Below are positions 1-8,899 of a stretch of DNA of 64,000 nt, one piece after another (the stretch's first letter is position 1; each line of letters starts with the position of its first letter). Source of the stretch: Paraburkholderia unamae (lineage in GTDB: Bacteria > Pseudomonadota > Gammaproteobacteria > Burkholderiales > Burkholderiaceae); the NCBI RefSeq assembly GCF_003268775.1, contig NZ_QLSU01000023.1, forward strand, positions 1 through 64,000. The letters are read 5' to 3'. The notes under the pieces are model-generated. The model saw only the letters and a program-made list of their open reading frames with translations, made no database searches and was not told where the DNA came from. Position numbers and translations under genes: made by a program.

Positions 1-407
1 CGGCGCAGGATCGCCGCAAGTATGTCCGGCGTGCTCTGGTGCTGGTAGTTGCCGGTGTTCATGACGGCTTCGAGCCGTCCGAAATGCGACTTGAGGACAA
101 CCTCGTACCTTGTGAAATCCTTCGTGGTTTGAACCGTTGAGAAGCGCTCGATAAAGCCCGAAAAGCGCCTTACGGTCCCGTCATCGGCCTTGATGCTGAA
201 CACCGCGTCGCGACTCAGGAAGTCGGCGCGCAATAGCTGCTGCGGGTGCGTCAGTTCGATATGGACGACGCTGGGTTCGCCCATCTTTTCGGTAGCCTTG
301 AACGACACGACCGAGAGCGCCGCGGCGGCCTCGGTGCCGGGAATATCCAGGAAATATGCCTGACGGCCAGTCGTGCCCTCCTGGCGAAACGGGTCAAACT
401 CTGCCAT
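1..407 (-). CDS. vgrG: Type VI secretion tip protein VgrG, N-terminal part (truncated by window edge)
   Basis: The first 135 residues, beginning MAEFDPFRQEG, read as the N-terminal gp27-like region of a VgrG/Rhs-type spike protein: a short lead, then beta-rich sequence with LLRADFLSRDAVF and RFSGFIERF, where family members have the ISxxxLLG...FxGIV pattern. VgrG trimers cap the Hcp tube of the type VI secretion system and carry effectors. The ATG at 407 is preceded by AAGGA at good spacing. The rest of the gene, including any effector or C-terminal extension, lies outside the window. No other T6SS gene is visible, so this may be an orphan vgrG island. Family membership is recognised from the fold-typical pattern. 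Confidence 0.8.
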   Translation of the reverse strand, partial: MAEFDPFRQEGTTGRQAYFLDIPGTEAAAALSVVSFKATEKMGEPSVVHIELTHPQQLLRADFLSRDAVFSIKADDGTVRRFSGFIERFSTVQTTKDFTRYEVVLKSHFGRLEAVMNTGNYQHQSTPDILAAILR

Positions 408-1279
408 ATCGTGGTCCTTTGAAATGCCAGTGGCGCGGGTTAATCGACTACAGTGAGTCGAGCAAACACAGAAGCTCGCCCTGAATCGCGCTTGATCTTT
501 GAGCCATCCCCCTGAGAATTCAATCGGAGTAGTCCCATAAAAAGGTTAGAATCATGCCGCCCAGATAATCCCCGAATATTTTGACATTCGACAAAATCTG
601 ACTCATAAGGCGATTAATCCGGATAGTCGACTCGCGCCCCCGAAAATCCAGAGCCAGCCACGAGCGGGCTTTTTCGTTTTCAACGGCTCCCCGGGTGTCC
701 CCACCATGCTCAACACTTACCCCGGTGCCGGCACTCTGCGCGCAGCGTTGCGTCAATCGGTCGAGCGCGGCGGCACATGTGCGCTCGGCGCGTTACACCA
801 GGGCGTTCCTCGTCCCGATACGCTTACGTGCAAGGATGCGGCGGCGCAGACCGCCCGTAACCGCCGCCAGCCAGACCGCCTGCAACCGGTCCCGAGCGCG
901 CTGCTCGCGATGGGCTGCGCCGGAGTGCAACACGCGACTACGCTCGGCGCTCGTGGCAAACCTCCTCACGCATGATCCCGCGCTTGCCGCGCCGACGAAA
1001 GACAATTAAATCGGCATCCTTATCAAATTCCCTCCCTTCGATCACAGCCGCCCCCCCCAAAACACGGCCTCCTCATTCCATGCCGCGACCCACACCTGTA
1101 AGCTTTGAAAGGCTGTAACGATCCACGCCCCCGTAGAAGCATTGCTCTGTTTTTTCTCGTAGCGCCCCGCATAAACGTGTCACATCGATCCGACATCATG
1201 GCGGCGCGACCGTTTGCGCACGCAACCACAAGCATCGGCGCACCACACCTACATTCAACGAGAAATACAGGGACCTGAC
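408..1279. other. Long intergenic region upstream of the phosphoesterase gene
   Basis: About 870 bases between vgrG and the divergent phosphoesterase gene. Positions 500-680 are visibly richer in A+T than the flanks. Several short open frames cross 690-1235, but they are arginine-rich, lack ribosome sites and overlap on both strands, so I do not call them genes. The only regulatory signal I can point to is the promoter-like pair at 581-609. The rest shows nothing I can name. Confidence 0.6.
581..609 (+). promoter_or_regulatory. Sigma-70-like promoter candidate
   Basis: A perfect TTGACA (581-586) is followed after 17 bases by CATAAG (604-609), four of six matches to TATAAT. It points rightwards, but the next gene starts about 670 bases downstream. 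It therefore drives either a very long leader or a short untranslated transcript. The T-rich stretch at about 668-679 has only a 4-bp stem before it. Confidence 0.35.
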
Positions 1280-3928
1280 ATGAACAAGCGCGCCTTGACG
1301 CTCGCGAGCAGGTTGGCTTTTACGGGCCTCGCGGCAAGTCTCGCCGCATGCGGCAGCAGCAACGACGACACTTCGCATCTGCAAATATCGGGCGTGGCGG
1401 GACAAGGCGCGCCGGTGGTCGGCGTGCCGGTGACGGTCACCGACCGCAGCGGCGCCGTCACGCAGTCCGCCGTCACCGATTCGAGCGGCCAGTTCTCCGT
1501 CGCCGTCTCGGGCCGTGCGCCGTTCGTGCTGACCGTGCCGGTCACCGACACCGACGGCACGCCCACGGTGCTCTCCTCCGTCATCGATCCTGCGGCGCAA
1601 GGCGGCACGCAAGCGCTGAACGTCAACCTCAATCCGCTCACCTCGCTCATCACGCAGCGCGCGCTCGGCGCGGCGCTCACGAGCGCGCCGAGCGGTTCGC
1701 AGATCGCCTCGGCCAACGTGAGCGCGACGGGCATCGCGCAGGCGGTCAGCGCCGTCGACACCGTGTTGCAGCCGCTTTTCACGGCGATGCAGGTGCCCGC
1801 CGCGCTGGTCGCGGACCCGATCGGCTCGGCCACCTATCAGGCGAATTCGTCGAATGCGCTCGACAGCCTGTTCGACGTCACGCGCTTCACCGTGCACAGC
1901 GCCACCGTCGGCGTGGGCAATAACAACGGCGCGCCCGCGCAGAATTCGGCCACCTACCAGTCGCTGCAACTGCCGCTCACGGGCGCCATGCCGGCGCCGC
2001 TGTCGAGCGGCCCGGTGGCGGCCGCGCTGGCGCTGAGCCAGGGCCCGACAACCACGCCGATCCAGCATCTGATCGTGATCGTCGGCGAGAACCAGACCTT
2101 CGACGGTCTGTTCGGCGCCTACGCGCCGCCCTCGGGGCAGACGGTGAAGAACCTGCTCTCCGAAGGCATCATCAACGCGGACGGCTCGCCCGGTCCCAAC
2201 TTCGCTCTCGCCGCGCAGAACCAGGCCACGGCGCCGAGCGCCTATACGCTGACCCCGGCCCGCAGCAGCGCCTACAAATCGCTGCCCTCGCCGGAAAACA
2301 CCGGCATGCTCACGCTGAACAATCTGCCGGCTTATATCGGCACGGTCGCGCAAGGCAAGACGCCCACCGTGGCGCCCAGTTCGTACCTGTACGGCGCCGC
2401 CGACCAGGACTTCCCGGTCACGCTGCCCAACGGCCCGTTCCAGATCACGAAGTCGACGGCAAGCGCCTCGCTCGTGAACTATAGCCAGCCGAGCACGACG
2501 CTCGTCGGCACCTCGGCGACCAACGCGAACTACACGATGCTGAGCACGCTTTACTCGTCGCTCGGCCTCGTCGCGACGACGGGCGACCCCGTACACCGCT
2601 TCTTCCAGATGTGGCAGCAAACGGGCGGCGACAACTCGAAGCTCGACCTCTACACATGGGTGGCCTCCACAGCGGGCCAGGGCGGCGACACGGTCGAGAA
2701 TGTGCCGGGCGGCCCGCAGGTCAGCCCGACGAACCCGGGCCAGGGCGGCGAGCTGATGGGCTTCATGAACATGTCGGCGGGGGATGCGCCTTACCTCAAG
2801 TCGCTCGCGCAGCAATATGCGCTGAGCGACAACTATCACCAGGCGGTGATGGGCGGCACGGGCATGAACTTCTTCTCGATCGCGACGGGCGACCTGCCGT
2901 GGTTCAACAGCAGCGGCGCGATCGCCACGCCGCCCGCCAACCAGATCGAAAACCCGGAGCCGCTCTCGGGCACGACGAACTTCTACACGCAGGACGGCTA
3001 TCAGGGCGGCTCCTGGGTGAACTGTTCGGACAGCACGCAGCCGGGCGTGGGCGCGATTCTCGGCTTCCTCTCGTCGAAGCACGTGGCGAGCAACTGCGAC
3101 GCAGGCAAGTACTACCTCGTCAACAACTACAACCCCGGCTACGACCTGAGCGGCAACACGCAGCCTATCGGCGCGAACAACTACAACTATCCGCCGCAAA
3201 CGGTGCCGACCATCGCCGAAGCGCTCTCGGCGAAGGGCCTGGCGTGGGGCTGGTTCACGACCGCGCGCGACACGGCCGACGTGCAGTCGCAGGCCAGCTC
3301 GCTTTCGAGCAGCCTCACGGGCAGCACGGCGCTCGCGTCGAGCCTTGCGGGCCTGCTTCAGCAAGCCGAGTACAACAACATCGGCGACCCGCTGGTGGGC
3401 TCGCAGAAGGTGATGACCTCGTCGCTCAAGAACAATCTCCAGGACCTCACGGCCTTCATGACCGCGGTGCAGTCGGGCAACCTGCCGGCCGTCTCGTTCG
3501 TCGTGCCGCCCAACACGTTCAGCGGCCACCCGGGCTTTTCGTCGCCGGCGGCTTATGAGCAGTGGCTAAGCCAGGTGATTACGGCCGTGAGCGCCTCGAA
3601 GCAATGGTCGAACACCGCGATTCTCGTGACGACCGACGAGGGCGGCGGCCACTTCGATACCGGCCCGATCCAGCCGCTCGACTTCTTCGGCGACGGCCCG
3701 CGCATTCCGATGCTGGTGATCTCGCCGTATGCGCGCAAGGGCGCGGTCGATCACACGTACAGCGATCACGCGTCGATCCTGAAGTTCATCGAGCGCAACT
3801 GGCGTCTCACGTCGTTGTCGTCGCGCAGCCGCGACCGGCTGCCGAACCCGTCGATGCAGTCCGCCTCCTACGTGCCCGTGAACGGCACGCCGGCCATCGG
3901 CGACCTCATGTCGATGTTCGCGTTCTGA
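1280..3928 (+). CDS. Phosphoesterase-family lipoprotein (acid phosphatase / phospholipase C superfamily)
   Basis: An 882-residue secreted hydrolase. The start at 1280 is chosen because MNKRALTLASRLAFTGLAA leads straight into the lipobox LAAC, giving a lipoprotein signal; an in-frame ATG 66 bases upstream would bury it. Residues 40-180 form a carboxypeptidase-regulatory-like, Ig-type beta domain (GVAGQGAPVVGVPVTVTD). The phosphoesterase domain begins at about residue 262 with HLIVIVGENQTFDGLFG, the family's metal- and nucleophile-site signature. It ends with the second metal motif TDEGGGHFD near 785-793 and SDHASILKFIE. The family hydrolyses phosphomonoesters or phospholipids in the periplasm or at the cell surface; the substrate here is unknown. 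A peroxidase gene follows on the same strand. Confidence 0.85.
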   Translation: MNKRALTLASRLAFTGLAASLAACGSSNDDTSHLQISGVAGQGAPVVGVPVTVTDRSGAVTQSAVTDSSGQFSVAVSGRAPFVLTVPVTDTDGTPTVLSSVIDPAAQGGTQALNVNLNPLTSLITQRALGAALTSAPSGSQIASANVSATGIAQAVSAVDTVLQPLFTAMQVPAALVADPIGSATYQANSSNALDSLFDVTRFTVHSATVGVGNNNGAPAQNSATYQSLQLPLTGAMPAPLSSGPVAAALALSQGPTTTPIQHLIVIVGENQTFDGLFGAYAPPSGQTVKNLLSEGIINADGSPGPNFALAAQNQATAPSAYTLTPARSSAYKSLPSPENTGMLTLNNLPAYIGTVAQGKTPTVAPSSYLYGAADQDFPVTLPNGPFQITKSTASASLVNYSQPSTTLVGTSATNANYTMLSTLYSSLGLVATTGDPVHRFFQMWQQTGGDNSKLDLYTWVASTAGQGGDTVENVPGGPQVSPTNPGQGGELMGFMNMSAGDAPYLKSLAQQYALSDNYHQAVMGGTGMNFFSIATGDLPWFNSSGAIATPPANQIENPEPLSGTTNFYTQDGYQGGSWVNCSDSTQPGVGAILGFLSSKHVASNCDAGKYYLVNNYNPGYDLSGNTQPIGANNYNYPPQTVPTIAEALSAKGLAWGWFTTARDTADVQSQASSLSSSLTGSTALASSLAGLLQQAEYNNIGDPLVGSQKVMTSSLKNNLQDLTAFMTAVQSGNLPAVSFVVPPNTFSGHPGFSSPAAYEQWLSQVITAVSASKQWSNTAILVTTDEGGGHFDTGPIQPLDFFGDGPRIPMLVISPYARKGAVDHTYSDHASILKFIERNWRLTSLSSRSRDRLPNPSMQSASYVPVNGTPAIGDLMSMFAF

Positions 3929-4015
3929 TCGCGTGCGCCGCGCCGCCGTGCGGCTTCGCGCATTGCCAACCGTGATGCGCGTAGCCGCGTGGCGTTCGCC
4001 CGCCGCCGTCAACCG

Positions 4016-4042
4016 GGCGAAGCCTTGCGCTTCGCCGTTTTT
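4016..4042 (+). terminator. Rho-independent terminator
   Basis: An 8-bp perfect stem (GGCGAAGC at 4016-4023, GCTTCGCC at 4029-4036) with a 5-base loop is followed by GTTTTTC. It lies between the phosphoesterase stop (3928) and the peroxidase start (4070), so it would separate the two units or act as an attenuator for the second. Confidence 0.75.
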
Positions 4043-4069
4043 CTTTCCGCCGCAAGCCGCCCCTTCCCG

Positions 4070-5395
4070 ATGATTCGAAACGGTTTTCCACCCCGCGCCT
4101 GGATCGCGGCGCTGCTCGTTGCCGGTCTCGCCGCCGGCGCCGGCATGGCCGCGCCCAGCCTGGCCGACGCGCCGCACGCCGCCGCGCCCGCATCGTTGAG
4201 CATGCAACTACCCACGCGACGCTGGGTCCGCTATCCGGCCGTGCCCGCGCAACTGAGCCCTCAGGCCGCGCTCGGCAAGCAGATATTCTTCGACGCCTCG
4301 CTCTCCGCCTCGGGCAAGATGGCCTGCGCGTCGTGTCATAGTCCCGAGCACGCGTATGGCCCGCCCAACGGACTCGCGGTGCAGCTCGGCGGCCCGGACC
4401 TGAAGCGCCCCGGCACGCGCGCCGTGCCCTCGCTGCGCTATCTGACCTACACACCGGCGTTCACGCGCCACTACTACTTCCCCGGCTCCGAAGACACCGA
4501 GGACGAAGGTCCGGCGGGCGGCTTCATGCGCGACGGCTCGATCGCCTCGCTGCACGAGCAGGCGGGCCACCCCATGCTCGACCCGAACGAGATGGCCAAC
4601 ACGAGCCGCGCCGTCGTGATCGAGAAACTGGCGCACAGCGGCTACGCGGACACGTTCCGGCAGGTGTACGGCGCGCAGGTCTTCGCGGACGTGAACAAGG
4701 CATTCGACAGCGTCGGCATGGCGCTGCAAGCCTTCGAAACCGAGGACGCCAGCTTCCACCCGTACACGAGCAAGTTCGACTCCGTGATGTCGGGCAACGC
4801 GACGTTTACGGTGCAGGAACTGCGCGGCTACCAGCTCTTCAATAATCCGCTCAAGGGCAACTGCGCGAAGTGCCACTTCGACCAGCCGGGGCCGGGCGGG
4901 CGGCCGGCGCAGTTTTCGGACTTCCAGTACGCGGCGCTAGGCGTGCCGCGCAACCCGGAGATTCCGGCGAATCGCAACCCGAGGTATTACGACATGGGAT
5001 TGTGCGGACCCTACCGGCGAGACCTCGCGGACGAGACCGACTTTTGCGGCCTGTTCAAGGACGCGACGCTGCGCAACGTCGCCACGCGCTCCGTGTTCTT
5101 CCACAACGGGCGCTTCCATACGCTCGACGACGCGCTGCGCTTCTACGCCGAGCGCGACACCGATCCGCGCAAGTGGTACCCGACGAAAAACGGCAAGCTC
5201 GTGCAATACGACGATCTTCCGCCGAAGTATCGCGACAACGTCGACCGGCTCGATCCGCCCTTCCTCAATCACAAGGCCGGTGAAAAACCGCCTTTGAACG
5301 AAGCCGATATCCAGGATCTGGTGGCGTTCCTGAAGACGCTCAACGACGGCTATGCGGCCGCATCGGGCGGACCCGCGATTCACGAGGCGCATTGA
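4070..5395 (+). CDS. Di-haem cytochrome c peroxidase / MauG-family protein
   Basis: A 441-residue periplasmic protein. The ATG at 4070 gives a clean Sec signal (MIRNGFPPRAWIAALLVAGL, cleaved near PSLADA). Two c-type haem sites are present: CASCH at residues 86-90 in the N-terminal domain and CAKCH at 265-269 in the C-terminal domain, the arrangement of bacterial di-haem peroxidases and MauG. Downstream sequence includes FKDATLRNVATRSVFFHNGRF, the usual calcium and haem contact region, and a third-domain tail. The family reduces H2O2 with electrons from small cytochromes, or oxidises protein substrates. It follows the phosphoesterase on the same strand, but a strong terminator lies between them. 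The physiological substrate cannot be told from sequence. Confidence 0.88.
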   Translation: MIRNGFPPRAWIAALLVAGLAAGAGMAAPSLADAPHAAAPASLSMQLPTRRWVRYPAVPAQLSPQAALGKQIFFDASLSASGKMACASCHSPEHAYGPPNGLAVQLGGPDLKRPGTRAVPSLRYLTYTPAFTRHYYFPGSEDTEDEGPAGGFMRDGSIASLHEQAGHPMLDPNEMANTSRAVVIEKLAHSGYADTFRQVYGAQVFADVNKAFDSVGMALQAFETEDASFHPYTSKFDSVMSGNATFTVQELRGYQLFNNPLKGNCAKCHFDQPGPGGRPAQFSDFQYAALGVPRNPEIPANRNPRYYDMGLCGPYRRDLADETDFCGLFKDATLRNVATRSVFFHNGRFHTLDDALRFYAERDTDPRKWYPTKNGKLVQYDDLPPKYRDNVDRLDPPFLNHKAGEKPPLNEADIQDLVAFLKTLNDGYAAASGGPAIHEAH

Positions 5396-5464
5396 GGCAC
5401 ATTGTTGCGCATTGCAGCGCATGGGCGGTGGCGCGAAACGCGGCCTGGGCACTCGGCGCGGCTA

Positions 5465-6832
5465 TCAGGTTGCCGAAACGAGGACCCGGTTTCTCCCACT
5501 CTCCTTCGCGCGAAAAAGCGCATCGTCCGACGATTTGAGCAGCTTCAGGTAATCCGGATGACCATCGTGCGCGGCAACGCCAATGCTGACGGTGACCTGA
5601 AACGATTGCCCGTGCGCCGTGGCGACAGGATGGGAGGCCACGCGACGGCGCAGATTTTCCGCGATCTCAATCGCATGAGCGAGATCCGTGTCCACCAGCA
5701 CGACAAGAAATTCCTCGCCGCCGAGCCGGAAGACATAGTCGCTGGCACGAACACATTGACTGAAGCTCAAGGCCAGTTGTTGCAGCGCTGCGTCGCCGGC
5801 GTCATGCCCAAACGTGTCGTTGATCTCCTTGAAGGAGTCGGCGTCGATGGTGAGCGCGCAAAGCGGGGTGGCGTTCTTGCGGGCGAAGTCGATCTCGCGG
5901 CTCATGACCACCTGCAAATAACGCCGGCTCAGCAACCGCGTAAGCGCGTCGCGTCCCGATTCGATGTGATCGGCGGCCTCGAACAGCGCGTTGAGAAGAA
6001 AGTCGATGGTTCGGGTCTGGTCCCGGATTTCGCGCAACAGCTCGATGCGCCTCGCCGCATCGTCCTCATGGGAAATCCTCAGCACGACCTCGTCGACCGC
6101 GCTCAACTGCGCAACGATGGCGTAGACCTCATTCGAGCCTTCGAATACGTGAACACCCTTGTGGGTCAGCCACAAGCCGAAGTCCGACTTCGACAGCGCG
6201 GGCAAACGATTGCGCTTTTCGCCTGAAGCGATCGCGTACATCAATTCATTTTCCCAATCGAGTAACGCCGCACGCTGCCTGTCCTTTTCGGCGCCAATAT
6301 CCTGAGCGGCGGCAAACAGCCGATACGACTCGGCGGATCTCGCATTTCTTTCGTGCGAAATGGCGTACGAATGACACATGATCTCGATCGCAAAGCCGAT
6401 GACCTCCGAAACGTATTCGGAGCACGCAATGCGATCGGTTAATGAGATATCAGCCAGCCGCTCGAAGATATCCACGTCCAGGCGGCGCGAGCCCCGCATT
6501 ACCAGATAGGCGGGAATGCCGATCCTTGCGTGGATTTCACCAATCTCCTGCTGCCTGCGCACCGCGGCCTGATATTCGCCGCTCACCGCGGCCGAAAATA
6601 CGTCGACCAGCCAGCCCTGCATTGCGTCGTGCAGCCTCGAATGCACCAGCTCGTTTGACAGAAAAAATTCCGCGGCCGAATCGGCCATCATGCGCGAATA
6701 AAACGAGGATGCCAGTTCCGACTTTCGATCCCGAACCAGGTGTAGAACGTGGTCGTGAATGGTTCCGGAATAACGGGCGGCAATCACGCGCCATTCTTCC
6801 ACTAATTTCTCAACAACATCTGAGGTTGGCAT
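5465..6832 (-). CDS. dosC: Globin-coupled oxygen-sensing diguanylate cyclase (DosC type)
   Basis: 455 residues with the three-part architecture of E. coli DosC (about 460 residues). Residues 1-155 are a sensor globin with the proximal haem histidine in IGEIHARIG (His101) and a distal tyrosine in SFYSRMM (Tyr45), the pair used by globin sensors to hold O2. A linker domain covers about 160-295. The GGDEF domain ends the protein with catalytic GGEEF at 371-375 and an allosteric inhibitory site RASD at 362-365, exactly five residues upstream. It should make c-di-GMP in the cytoplasm according to bound oxygen, with product feedback. It is transcribed away from the exopolysaccharide operon starting at 7593, whose glycosyltransferase carries a c-di-GMP-binding domain. 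The functional link is inferred from that proximity. Confidence 0.9.
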   Translation of the reverse strand: MPTSDVVEKLVEEWRVIAARYSGTIHDHVLHLVRDRKSELASSFYSRMMADSAAEFFLSNELVHSRLHDAMQGWLVDVFSAAVSGEYQAAVRRQQEIGEIHARIGIPAYLVMRGSRRLDVDIFERLADISLTDRIACSEYVSEVIGFAIEIMCHSYAISHERNARSAESYRLFAAAQDIGAEKDRQRAALLDWENELMYAIASGEKRNRLPALSKSDFGLWLTHKGVHVFEGSNEVYAIVAQLSAVDEVVLRISHEDDAARRIELLREIRDQTRTIDFLLNALFEAADHIESGRDALTRLLSRRYLQVVMSREIDFARKNATPLCALTIDADSFKEINDTFGHDAGDAALQQLALSFSQCVRASDYVFRLGGEEFLVVLVDTDLAHAIEIAENLRRRVASHPVATAHGQSFQVTVSIGVAAHDGHPDYLKLLKSSDDALFRAKESGRNRVLVSAT

Positions 6833-7592
6833 GATACGAAATGAAATCCGCTAGGGTTGGCTGCACCCGCAACGGGCGGGCTGAAGGGGGGCCGGGTCGG
6901 TTCGAAGGCCGATTCTACGCCATCCGGCCCGAACCGTTTCGGCCATGGCGGCGCGATTCATTCCCGGAGCCGATGATGGCGACCAGGAACTGGGGTGGCG
7001 CAATTTTATCCGTTGAAAATCCGGCAAATCGCTCAATTCGGGCGTGTGTCCGCATGTTCCTGAGACTCCTGCGCTTTATCGTTGACTGGCGCATCCATCG
7101 ACGAGATAAAAAAGTATTCAAGATGCTACTTTTAATCAAATCCGTCTTTTCCAGACTCAAAATCGCCGCGGCAACGAAACCCGATCAAGCAGCGCTATCC
7201 AGTGGAGCATATTACTCGGCGCTGAAAGGTTAACTATTGTCAAATACAGCGGATTTGGCCAAATAGAAGATTTTCAACGGATTTTTCCGCCGATATAATC
7301 GGCTTCAAATCGAGATAAGACGCGCGGCAATCCCGCCGTTTTTCATCAGATATCAGGTGCGCACGCAACGGTAAAGACCAAACCCGCGCGGCTCGATAAA
7401 AATCGCCTGCCATCATTATGGTTCGGGCGACGCATATTCATGCCTTTGTCGTAACAATCGGGGTTTCAAATCAAATAAAACAAGCTGCGGCCCGGTATTG
7501 CCATCACACCGGCCACGGCGGTTCTCGCATGCCTTTTGGGGAATACGGCCCGAAGCAGGCAGCAGAAGATAAGTGCAAGGACGACCATAACA
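6833..7592. other. Divergent intergenic region between the diguanylate cyclase and the exopolysaccharide operon
   Basis: About 760 bases with no convincing gene. Positions 7060-7320 are A+T-rich against the background and hold a promoter (7271-7299). Open frames crossing 6841-7233 are basic, lack family features and have no clear ribosome site. The leader from the promoter to wecB would be roughly 285 bases, long enough for post-transcriptional control, but I see no known riboswitch fold. Confidence 0.6.
7271..7299 (+). promoter_or_regulatory. Sigma-70-type promoter for the exopolysaccharide operon
   Basis: TTTTCA (7271-7276), a 17-base spacer and a perfect TATAAT (7294-7299), in the most A+T-rich part of the divergent region and reading into wecB. 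The -10 box lies within the near-palindrome CCGATATAATCGG (7290-7302), which could be an operator. Confidence 0.6.
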
Positions 7593-8810
7593 ATGCCTGT
7601 ACGAATCATGTCGGTTTTCGGCACGCGGCCGGAAGCCATCAAGATGGCGCCGCTCGTCACGCGGCTCGAATCAGACGGGGAAGTCGAATCGATCGTTTGC
7701 GTGACCGGCCAGCACGGCTCGATGCTCGAGCAGGTGATGGCGTTCTTTCGCATCACCCCCCAGTACGATCTCGCGCTGATGACCGCGAACCAGACGCTCA
7801 ACGGCCTGGCCTCGCGCCTGCTCGGCGCGCTCGACGATGTGCTGGAGCGCGCGAAGCCCGACCGCGTGCTCGTGCACGGCGACACCACCACGGCCTGCAT
7901 GGCCGCGCTCGCCGCGTTCCACCGCCGCATTCCGGTCGGCCATGTCGAAGCGGGCCTGCGCACAGGCAACCTCCAGCAACCCTGGCCGGAAGAGATGAAC
8001 CGCCGGGTCGTGGATGTGGTGAGCGACCTGATGTTCGCGCCCACGGCCGGCTCGAAGGCGAATCTCGCGCGCGAGTCGCTGGCCGGGCGCGTGATCGTCA
8101 CCGGCAACACGGTGATCGACGCGCTGCATGAAACCACCGCCCGCCTCGACGCCGACGCGGCACTGCGCGCCTCGCTCGAAGCGCGCATGCGCTTCGTCGA
8201 CGGCAAAAAGCCGCTGCTGCTCGTGACCGGCCACCGCCGCGAAAGCTTCGGCTCCGGGTTCCAGAACATCTGCGCCGCGCTCGCCGAACTCGCCCTCGGC
8301 GACGACATCCAGATCGTCTATCCGGTCCACCTCAACCCGAACGTGCGCGGCCCGGTGCAAGCGGCGCTCGGCGGCATGCGCAACGTGCACTTGATCGAGC
8401 CGCTCGATTACGTGGGCTTCGTCTGGCTCATGCAGCGCGCCTCGCTCATCCTCACCGACTCGGGCGGCGTGCAGGAAGAAGCGCCCGCGCTCGGCAAGCC
8501 CGTGCTCGTGATGCGCGATGTGACCGAACGCCCCGAAGCCGTGGCGGCGGGCACGGTGCGCCTCGTCGGCACGGCGCGCGAGTCGATCGTCGAGGCCGTG
8601 CGCGAGCTGCTGCGCGACCCGCAGGCTTACGGCGACTTCGCGCGCCGCCTCAATCCCTATGGTGACGGCCACGCCTCGGCGCGCATCGTCGCGAGCCTCA
8701 CCGGGCGCAGTTTCGACGAGTTCGCCCATCCTGGCGTCGAAGCAAACCGGACGGCAAGCCCCAACGCGCCGTCACGCGACGCCCCGTTCGACGCCATCGC
8801 GCGTGTGTAA
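7593..8810 (+). CDS. wecB: UDP-N-acetylglucosamine 2-epimerase (non-hydrolysing)
   Basis: A 405-residue cytoplasmic enzyme that interconverts UDP-GlcNAc and UDP-ManNAc. Diagnostic motifs in order are GTRPEAIKMAPL at the N-terminus, HGDTTT, GHVEAGLRTG, TGHRRESFG, and the UDP-binding TDSGGVQEEAPALGKP with MRDVTERPE. The length is normal. The ATG at 7593 is selected because MPVRIMSVFGTRPE begins the fold directly and AAGGAC lies about 12 bases upstream. It is the first gene of the exopolysaccharide operon and should supply UDP-ManNAc to the glycosyltransferase at 11179. In E. coli the WecB product is likewise needed for the NfrA/NfrB-dependent surface polysaccharide used by phage N4, and here the two functions share an operon. 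Confidence 0.95.
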   Translation: MPVRIMSVFGTRPEAIKMAPLVTRLESDGEVESIVCVTGQHGSMLEQVMAFFRITPQYDLALMTANQTLNGLASRLLGALDDVLERAKPDRVLVHGDTTTACMAALAAFHRRIPVGHVEAGLRTGNLQQPWPEEMNRRVVDVVSDLMFAPTAGSKANLARESLAGRVIVTGNTVIDALHETTARLDADAALRASLEARMRFVDGKKPLLLVTGHRRESFGSGFQNICAALAELALGDDIQIVYPVHLNPNVRGPVQAALGGMRNVHLIEPLDYVGFVWLMQRASLILTDSGGVQEEAPALGKPVLVMRDVTERPEAVAAGTVRLVGTARESIVEAVRELLRDPQAYGDFARRLNPYGDGHASARIVASLTGRSFDEFAHPGVEANRTASPNAPSRDAPFDAIARV

Positions 8811-8899
8811 CGCGCCTGCGCGCCCTTTCGAGCCGATCTGAGCCGATTCCAACCGAATCGCCCCACTTCGAGCCCTTCCGACATCCCACGAGCCCGGTC

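Noticed and set aside
690..1010. Overlapping short frames as a small gene
   Set aside because: Arginine-rich in several frames on both strands at once, with no ribosome site or recognisable family.
1196..3529. A 777-residue open frame on the minus strand opposite the phosphoesterase gene
   Set aside because: Arginine- and alanine-rich with no family motif; it is the antisense reading of GC-rich codons in a gene with clear domains. The same reasoning removes other long antisense frames, e.g. 11041-13071, 12639-15155, 19988-21904 and 38518-39951.
6841..7233. 130-residue frame upstream of the exopolysaccharide operon
   Set aside because: Basic, low-information sequence with no ribosome site, lying over the divergent promoter region.
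7330..7592. Possible c-di-GMP (GEMM-type) riboswitch in the wecB leader
   Set aside because: I looked because of the c-di-GMP context. A few GEMM-like words (CACGCA, AAACC) occur, but the paired stems and the second conserved helix are not there.
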